From assembly GCA_018061255.1 (NCBI GenBank), contig JAGOUN010000010.1, positions 1 through 35,798 of the forward strand: a DNA stretch of 35,798 nt, given 5' to 3'. The notes below the pieces were generated by a model that saw only the letters and a program-made list of their open reading frames with translations, made no database searches and had not been told where the DNA came from. Each line of letters starts with the position of its first letter. Position 1 is the first letter of the stretch. Position numbers and translations under genes: made by a program. The stretch is from Gammaproteobacteria bacterium (GTDB taxonomy: Bacteria; Pseudomonadota; Gammaproteobacteria; JAGOUN01). This document shows, piece by piece, positions 31,024 through 35,798 of this stretch.

Positions 31024-33320
31024 TTAATAATTAACGCCTGGATAATAGAATTTTTTGACGGGTATTGTATTACTCCAAAAAGAGTTTCTTGACTGAAGAT
31101 AATATTCTTTAAAAGATAACTGTTCAGGCAGGAGTTGATGATAGTACTCAAGGGCATGTAAGTCTTTTTTATTGTTATAATCTACCTCACAATTTAAATT
31201 CGGAGTTAAACCCTGGGCTAAATTAATTTTAGGACAAGAAGATTGTGCTACATTATCTTTAATAAAAAGAAACCAATGAACAGCGTAATAAAATAATGAA
31301 GGTGATGGTGGATATAAATATTGATCATTATTTTGAAAATAATCATCACTCATATCTGCAACACATTCCACCATGCTTAATGTCAATGCATACATTGGCT
31401 GACTCAGCTCATTAATGCGAGAAAATATATATTGAAATATCTTCAATTCTTTGATTAAAATTTCCAACGTTCTCACCGCATGGCCTGAAAAAAATAATTG
31501 CACTATTTCATAATAGAGTTTATCTGGGTTCATTTTTAGAAACAAATTTTTATCATGAAATAACTCTTTTATTGCAATATAAGCACCTGCTGATAAAGAG
31601 AAATTTTCAGACGCCATAATGCGCACAGCACGAAAAATAACGCCAGGATCATGTTCAAATATTTGACGTGCATTTGAAATTGTATGTGCTGAAATGAGCT
31701 ATCATTCGGGCAAAACATTATCTTTCTTCTAAGATCAAAATATAAAGCGCCAATTGTGAAATCTAATCTTTTTGAATGTTCTAAAATAGTTTCTGAAGAA
31801 AGTATAAAATCAATTAATATGCCATAAAACTTCATTTTAACAACACGACGATTTATTTTTTCATAATTTGCCAAAATAATGCCGTCATGATAAAGAATGA
31901 TTTCACCTATTAGAGAATTTACGGTTCTCATATCATTGCTGCTTAATAAGATATCTAAGTCATTAGGGTTTTTTTTGTAGTTAGCACTGCCAAATAAAAA
32001 AGCATCGCAATTATTTCTTTCTAGAATTGTTGAAAAAAATTCAATGAATTCAAAATACTTATCTTGTGAACAAAAGGGCTTTTTATCAAGAAAATGAGGA
32101 ATGCTCACTAAATAACCTTGAAACTCATCCGTTAAATTAAGTGATATCTCTGATATATCTTCCGTTGAGGTGCCTTTTATGGTACTGTTTTCACTAATAA
32201 AATGCGATATTTCATGCGAGCGATCTACTTCATTTGCCACATAGAATAAATCTTGCTGTAATATTTCAGAAACAATAGACTCTAATAATACAGCACAAAT
32301 ATCATTGATTAAAATTTCCTGATGAACCTCTTGTTCGGGCAAAACGATATTCAATATTTCTTGAGCAAGAATCTCAGAAACAACTGATTCAAAAATTAAG
32401 TCGTTTACTTCATTAAGTGAAGATATTTTTTGCAAAACTCTTTTTTGACGAAGATTGATTTCATCAAGAATCTTTTGACTATCTTCTCTCTCCTTTTGTA
32501 ATTCTAAGGAAGTATTCAATTCAGTCAACAGAGGTATGTCGAAAATTTGATCAATACTATCAACTGACGGCAAGCTTCTTATTTTTTTCTTTCGTCGCTT
32601 AACTTCTGTTTCTATCGCCCTAATTTCTCTTTGTTTTTTCAACCAGTCATGCAAAATTTCGTATTCTCTCAGTCTTTCTAGACCCACTTGTTCACTTTCA
32701 TCAGATAAATTCTGGCTTGAGACCATTTCGTACTGAGACAAAAGGTAAGTTAATTCATCACTTTTATTCTGCCGCATACTTAAAAATGCTTTTTTTAAAA
32801 TAAGCGTGCGAACTTCGTTGCCTAAAGAAGAAATATCTATTGTGTGTTCTATTTTTAATACAGGCAACTTTTCTAAAAAAGCAATAAGCATTTCATAGGC
32901 GGCATGATAATAAGCTTCACTTTCTGAGAGCAGCCCCCTTTCTAATAAGTGCTCTGCGCAGACAACATTTATGCAGTTATAATTCATAACCGCAAATGAA
33001 ATACAACTGAGAACGGATTGAAGCATTATGCTGCTATTTTTATCAATATCTCGATTACAGAGCAACCAACCAGACTCAACAACTAATTCAGTTATTGCAC
33101 CAGCTATCGCAATATCATTCTCTGGAGGATATTCTTGCATAACAGTATATAGTTTATAATATTGCTGTACTGCTGACTCTAGATTTAATTCTTTAAGACA
33201 CTGATGTAGCGCAACCCTCATAGAATTAAATTTTTTCCTCCAGCTTGCGTTTCTATTGTTATATATTTGGCTTATAAAGCGTTTTTGTGCATCTGTATAT
33301 AATTTTATTAAACCTGGCAT
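31024..33320 (-). pseudogene. Poly(A)-polymerase/CCA-adding-like protein with long N-terminal region, split by a frameshift
   Basis: The first frame (31569-33320) gives a helical N-terminal part of about 400 residues with no family I recognise, including a basic stretch (239-247) and two similar helices, ESVVSEILAQEIL (311-323) and LESIVSEILQQDLF (346-359). A nucleotidyltransferase head follows: FLFGSANYKKNPNDLDILL (441-459; D454, D456), MKFYGILIDFIL (D504) and LDFTIGALYFD. After residue 541 the frame becomes unlike the family. The other frame continues it as HTISNARQIFEHDPGVIFRAVRIM and on through 31626-31024. Restoring one base near 31690-31705 joins both. It may be a true pseudogene, a recoding site or a sequence error. 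Confidence 0.75.
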
Positions 33321-33352
33321 ATAAATTCAAATTTCACTCCTTAAAAAAAATA

Positions 33353-34366
33353 CTAGCCAATTCTTGGTTGTACATATGATTTTTTATGATCATTGCCTTC
33401 AATTGTCTCTTTTAAATTTCCATAAAATAATTTAACTGATGTGCCACCCACTGTTGCAAGTAATGCGCGAGCAGCTGTTCCTCTATAAACCACTTTAACG
33501 CCATCAAAGAAGGTTTTAACACCGTTTTCTTTCATAGAATAACTTATTGCATTTTTAAAATTAGAAGGCTCTCCTCTAGCTGCTTGCATTTGCATAAAAC
33601 GGGTTAACGAGTCAGCAGGCTGTGTAAATAATGCCGCAGGAATGCCTAATATCATATTTCCTGCTGTTTGATAATGTTTTGATTTTTCGGGAATAGAGTC
33701 ATTTCCAGAAAGAAGATGATTAGGATGCATGCAGTTATATAGATACCTTCCAAAATCTTCAGCAAGTAGAAAATGAGTCAATGAAAAAATAAATTCTCTA
33801 GCAACCATAGGTGTATAACCAGCCCAAAGTACTTTAGGGTGAATATTCCATAAATAATTGATAGCTAGTAGAGGTTTTTGATTATATTTTACGTTTCTAT
33901 ATAAAATATGATCAGCCGGCGTCAACCAAAGCGCACCAGATACACCCGCGACAAATGCTGAAGCCACTTCAATCTCACTTTTATTCTCTTCACCATATTG
34001 ACTTTTTGCCCATTTCTTCATTCCTTCTATAATAGAAAGCTCAATAGCGCAAACGCCAGCAAAAGCAGTTGCAAAGGAAAAAACAGTTTCTTTAGGAACG
34101 CTAAAAATATGCTTCTGAAGAGCTGCCGCTGAAAAAGATTTTGAGCCATAGGTCTGCCTATTTATTTTTAACTCTTCAGAAAATGAAACCATTGCACCAA
34201 CACCAAATCCAACTATCATTCCTATAACAGCGTCAACCATTAAGTTTGTTGAAATTTTTTTATTTGAGAATTCAGACTGTGACATAGAGTCACAATAAGC
34301 ACTTGGCACTACTTGAAAAAACCCCATAGGCCCTCTTTTCACAGTTAAACTACGTTTTTCTGGCAT
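33353..34366 (-). CDS. Mitochondrial carrier family (SLC25-like) protein 2
   Basis: Mitochondrial carriers have three repeats, each with P-x-[DE]-x-x-[KR] at the end of an odd-numbered helix. Here repeat 2 has TPADHILYRN (149-158) and repeat 3 TQPADSLTRFMQMQ (248-261), followed by KENGVKTFFDGVKVVYRGTAAR, the typical matrix helix and [FWY]-[KR]-G segment. Repeat 1 is degenerate (SEELKINRQ at 63-71, no proline). Length (337) is slightly above the family's 300 because of a 40-residue N-terminal extension. SLC25 proteins are eukaryotic; bacterial cases such as Legionella LncP are secreted effectors. GAGGAG precedes the ATG. The substrate is unknown. Confidence 0.85.
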   Translation of the reverse strand: MPEKRSLTVKRGPMGFFQVVPSAYCDSMSQSEFSNKKISTNLMVDAVIGMIVGFGVGAMVSFSEELKINRQTYGSKSFSAAALQKHIFSVPKETVFSFATAFAGVCAIELSIIEGMKKWAKSQYGEENKSEIEVASAFVAGVSGALWLTPADHILYRNVKYNQKPLLAINYLWNIHPKVLWAGYTPMVAREFIFSLTHFLLAEDFGRYLYNCMHPNHLLSGNDSIPEKSKHYQTAGNMILGIPAALFTQPADSLTRFMQMQAARGEPSNFKNAISYSMKENGVKTFFDGVKVVYRGTAARALLATVGGTSVKLFYGNLKETIEGNDHKKSYVQPRIG

Positions 34367-34419
34367 ACAAATCTCCTCACTTAATTAATCGAACCATATT
34401 AAAAATTAAAAAATGCGCA

Positions 34420-35271
34420 TTAAATCTTGGGTTTAAATTTGACTGGCGCATTCCCATCTAATACATCTAAAACACTTTGCTGCACCTTGTTAAGTGTTAT
34501 CATAGTAGTAGTAAATAAACCAATTCTTGCAGCTCCACCTTTATAAAAGGCCTTAACTCCATTTTCTTTCCATAAGTATGTTGCAGCATCTTTTATGTTT
34601 TTGTAGTCATAACGCTGCATTATTGTAGCGACGGTATCAAAAGGATGTGAAACTAAGCTGCCCAATGCCCCTACAGCTAGTTGAGCTGGTAGAACAAGCA
34701 TAGGGCCACAGTGAGTGGAAGCATAATTACCTACTTCACTTACACCTTTCAAATAACAAAATCCAAACATACCTTCTCTTATCATGACAAGAGAAACCCC
34801 TCTGAATAAACGCGATATTCCTTGAGTCGATAAATTGCTCAAGGCTTCAGCTGGCCCTATGGATTTTAGCTGTTGCTCAAGTAGAATATTGCCAAGAAAA
34901 GCAGCGGGAATACCCCCTAAGCCTCCTGATATTATTGCCATTGCTGCTTGTTTTATTGCTGTATCAGCTACATATTGCTTTTTTAAAAAATTGCTTACCA
35001 TTTGCTGTACTACAGTTGCAGGTATATTGCAGAGTGCATAGGTGCCAGCTCCACGAAAAGACTCTTTAACCCATGCATTTAAAGTCAAACTTGTTTTATT
35101 AGGAATCCTTTGATCACTTTGCAGACGTTTTTTTAATGCTTCAAAGTAAAACCCCGCGTATCCTGCCGCCCCTCCTGATATTCCACTTGCAATGAGTGAA
35201 TGCACATGACTTGTATGCTTGACTGACTTTTTTTCCTGATCGTTTAATTCTTTTTGATCACACGTGGGCAT
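34420..35271 (-). CDS. Mitochondrial carrier family (SLC25-like) protein 1
   Basis: The 283-residue protein shows the three-repeat carrier plan. Repeat 1: GGAAGYAGFYFEALKKRLQ (FEALKKRLQ 43-51, proline replaced). Repeat 2: GGIPAAFLGNILLEQQLK and ISRLFRGVSLVMIREG (152-167). Repeat 3: SHPFDTVATIMQR (208-220), almost canonical except Lys to Ala, then KENGVKAFYKGGAARIG (235-251). Small-residue GxxxG-like helices alternate as in SLC25. The N-terminal 25 residues are charged and polar, unlike a signal peptide. AAGGAACT lies before the ATG. It differs clearly from the neighbouring carrier, so the pair is an old duplication or two acquisitions. Confidence 0.88.
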   Translation of the reverse strand: MPTCDQKELNDQEKKSVKHTSHVHSLIASGISGGAAGYAGFYFEALKKRLQSDQRIPNKTSLTLNAWVKESFRGAGTYALCNIPATVVQQMVSNFLKKQYVADTAIKQAAMAIISGGLGGIPAAFLGNILLEQQLKSIGPAEALSNLSTQGISRLFRGVSLVMIREGMFGFCYLKGVSEVGNYASTHCGPMLVLPAQLAVGALGSLVSHPFDTVATIMQRYDYKNIKDAATYLWKENGVKAFYKGGAARIGLFTTTMITLNKVQQSVLDVLDGNAPVKFKPKI

Positions 35272-35319
35272 GCTTTCAGTTCCTTTCGTAATTCAATTAT
35301 TTAAAACCATATTTAATAT

Positions 35320-35492
35320 TCATTTTCTGGGTAAGTTTATTCGATTAGCATCATAAAGTTGTTCATCATGTTGACTTTCATCGCTTAATTTTTTCCACGC
35401 AAAAATTGAATTTTTTTCTAAAAAAGCAAAAAAAGCTGCTCCTGGAATCAGATACGCAGGATTAATTTTTTTGCTATATCAAAAAGTTTCAT
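35320..35492 (-). pseudogene. Small membrane protein gene with a poly-A frameshift
   Basis: ATG at 35492, with AGGGG about 8 nt upstream, opens MKLFDIAKK, then runs out of frame at a run of seven A (T at 35466-35472) and stops after about 14 residues. Adding one A gives MKLFDIAKKINPAYLIPGAA followed by FFAFLEKNSIFAWKKLSDES and QHDEQLYDANRINLPRK, ending at the TGA at 35320-35322 (57 residues). The middle looks membrane-embedded. It would be the first gene of the minus-strand run. Function unknown; slippage or sequence error are alternatives to decay. Confidence 0.5.
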
Positions 35493-35672
35493 TTTTAACC
35501 CCTGATTATTCAATAAATAAGATACGGTTCTGAGTAAGTTGCAAAGCTACATAAGTGGTTGCTTAATACGAAGTAAGTGTAAAAAAAAGCTATAAATAAT
35601 AAACTGGTACTTTTTACTAGAAATCTAAGTTTATAATTATTACTGTTCCCTTTTAATTAAAGTGCTCTAAAT

Positions 35673-35798
35673 CAGGGTAAACGCATCTAAATTTTAACCA
35701 TATTTAGAATATCTTGTGGCTTAGCCCAAAGCGCAAGTTGCTTGCGTCGAACACTTCCTTTGATATGGTCAGAACGTTTCAATAATGCTAACGCTGTT
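35673..35798 (-). mobile_element. Terminal part of an insertion sequence, probably ISAs1 family
   Basis: CAGGGTAAACGCATCTAAAT at 35673 resembles the CAGGGTA-type ends of ISAs1-family elements, and a transposase-like C terminus starts directly inside it. The rest of the element lies beyond the window edge, so the family call cannot be confirmed here. Confidence 0.45.
35687..35797 (-). CDS. Transposase C-terminal end (partial, ISAs1-like)
   Basis: The open frame enters from the window edge and reads TALALLKRSDHIKGSVRRKQ followed by LALWAKPQDILNMVKI and a TAG stop. The pattern 'A-L-x-L-L-K-x ... K-G-S-x-R-R-K ... A-x-W' matches the C termini of ISAs1-type DDE transposases. Only 36 residues are visible, so the assignment is tentative. 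Confidence 0.5.
   Translation of the reverse strand, partial: TALALLKRSDHIKGSVRRKQLALWAKPQDILNMVKI

Overview
The window comes from a gammaproteobacterium, most likely an intracellular member of the Legionellales (Coxiella, Legionella, Berkiella-like). I infer this from housekeeping synteny (prmB-aroC beside an Smr gene, bamD/rluD divergent), from gammaproteobacterial versions of tmRNA, EpmB, YgfZ and BamD, and from a distal block of eukaryote-like genes. The species cannot be named from this sequence alone.

Positions 1-25350 are mostly ordinary core genome. The window opens inside ssrA (tmRNA, minus strand, tag starting ANDVTYNEAA). A 179-bp nested-palindrome element and a REP-like element follow. 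Next come rnm, yciB-bolA, prmB-aroC, an Smr gene with udk, tRNA-Asn, gloA, a two-gene unit (SH3-like protein and CgeB-type glycosyltransferase), acs-gloB, epmB-mutM, tRNA-Val, a thiamine-precursor ABC transporter with rmuC, ubiG-gph-ygfZ, a TIM-barrel protein, bamD and rluD, two L,D-transpeptidases, a DegQ-type protease, a DUF1289 protein and a YdcF-like protein. Overlapping starts and stops are frequent. A 3 x 133-bp tandem array with inverted ends lies between the converging TIM-barrel and bamD genes.

Positions 25378-29930 are a rearranged accessory region. A hipBA toxin-antitoxin locus has decayed: HipA has lost its kinase core, and HipB is frameshifted at a poly-A run. A cassette of about 670-740 bp occurs twice, 1,896 bp apart. 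It holds the hipB remnant, a HipB-operator-like site, a 50-bp palindrome, the 5' two thirds of a tRNA-Ser(GGA) gene, a strong promoter and a leader with a terminator-like hairpin. Each copy ends in the first codons (MLPENL) of a different unrecognised gene. The first of these encodes a protein ending in a CaaX box (CCIM), a eukaryotic prenylation signal.

Positions 29948-35492 hold six co-directional minus-strand genes with short gaps and a shared intrinsic terminator. They are a small frameshifted gene, two mitochondrial-carrier-family proteins, a long protein with a poly(A)-polymerase-like nucleotidyltransferase domain broken by a frameshift, and two small proteins with mitochondrial-presequence-like N termini. 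I read this as a candidate host-mitochondrion-directed effector operon; that is an inference. The right edge enters what looks like an ISAs1-type insertion sequence.
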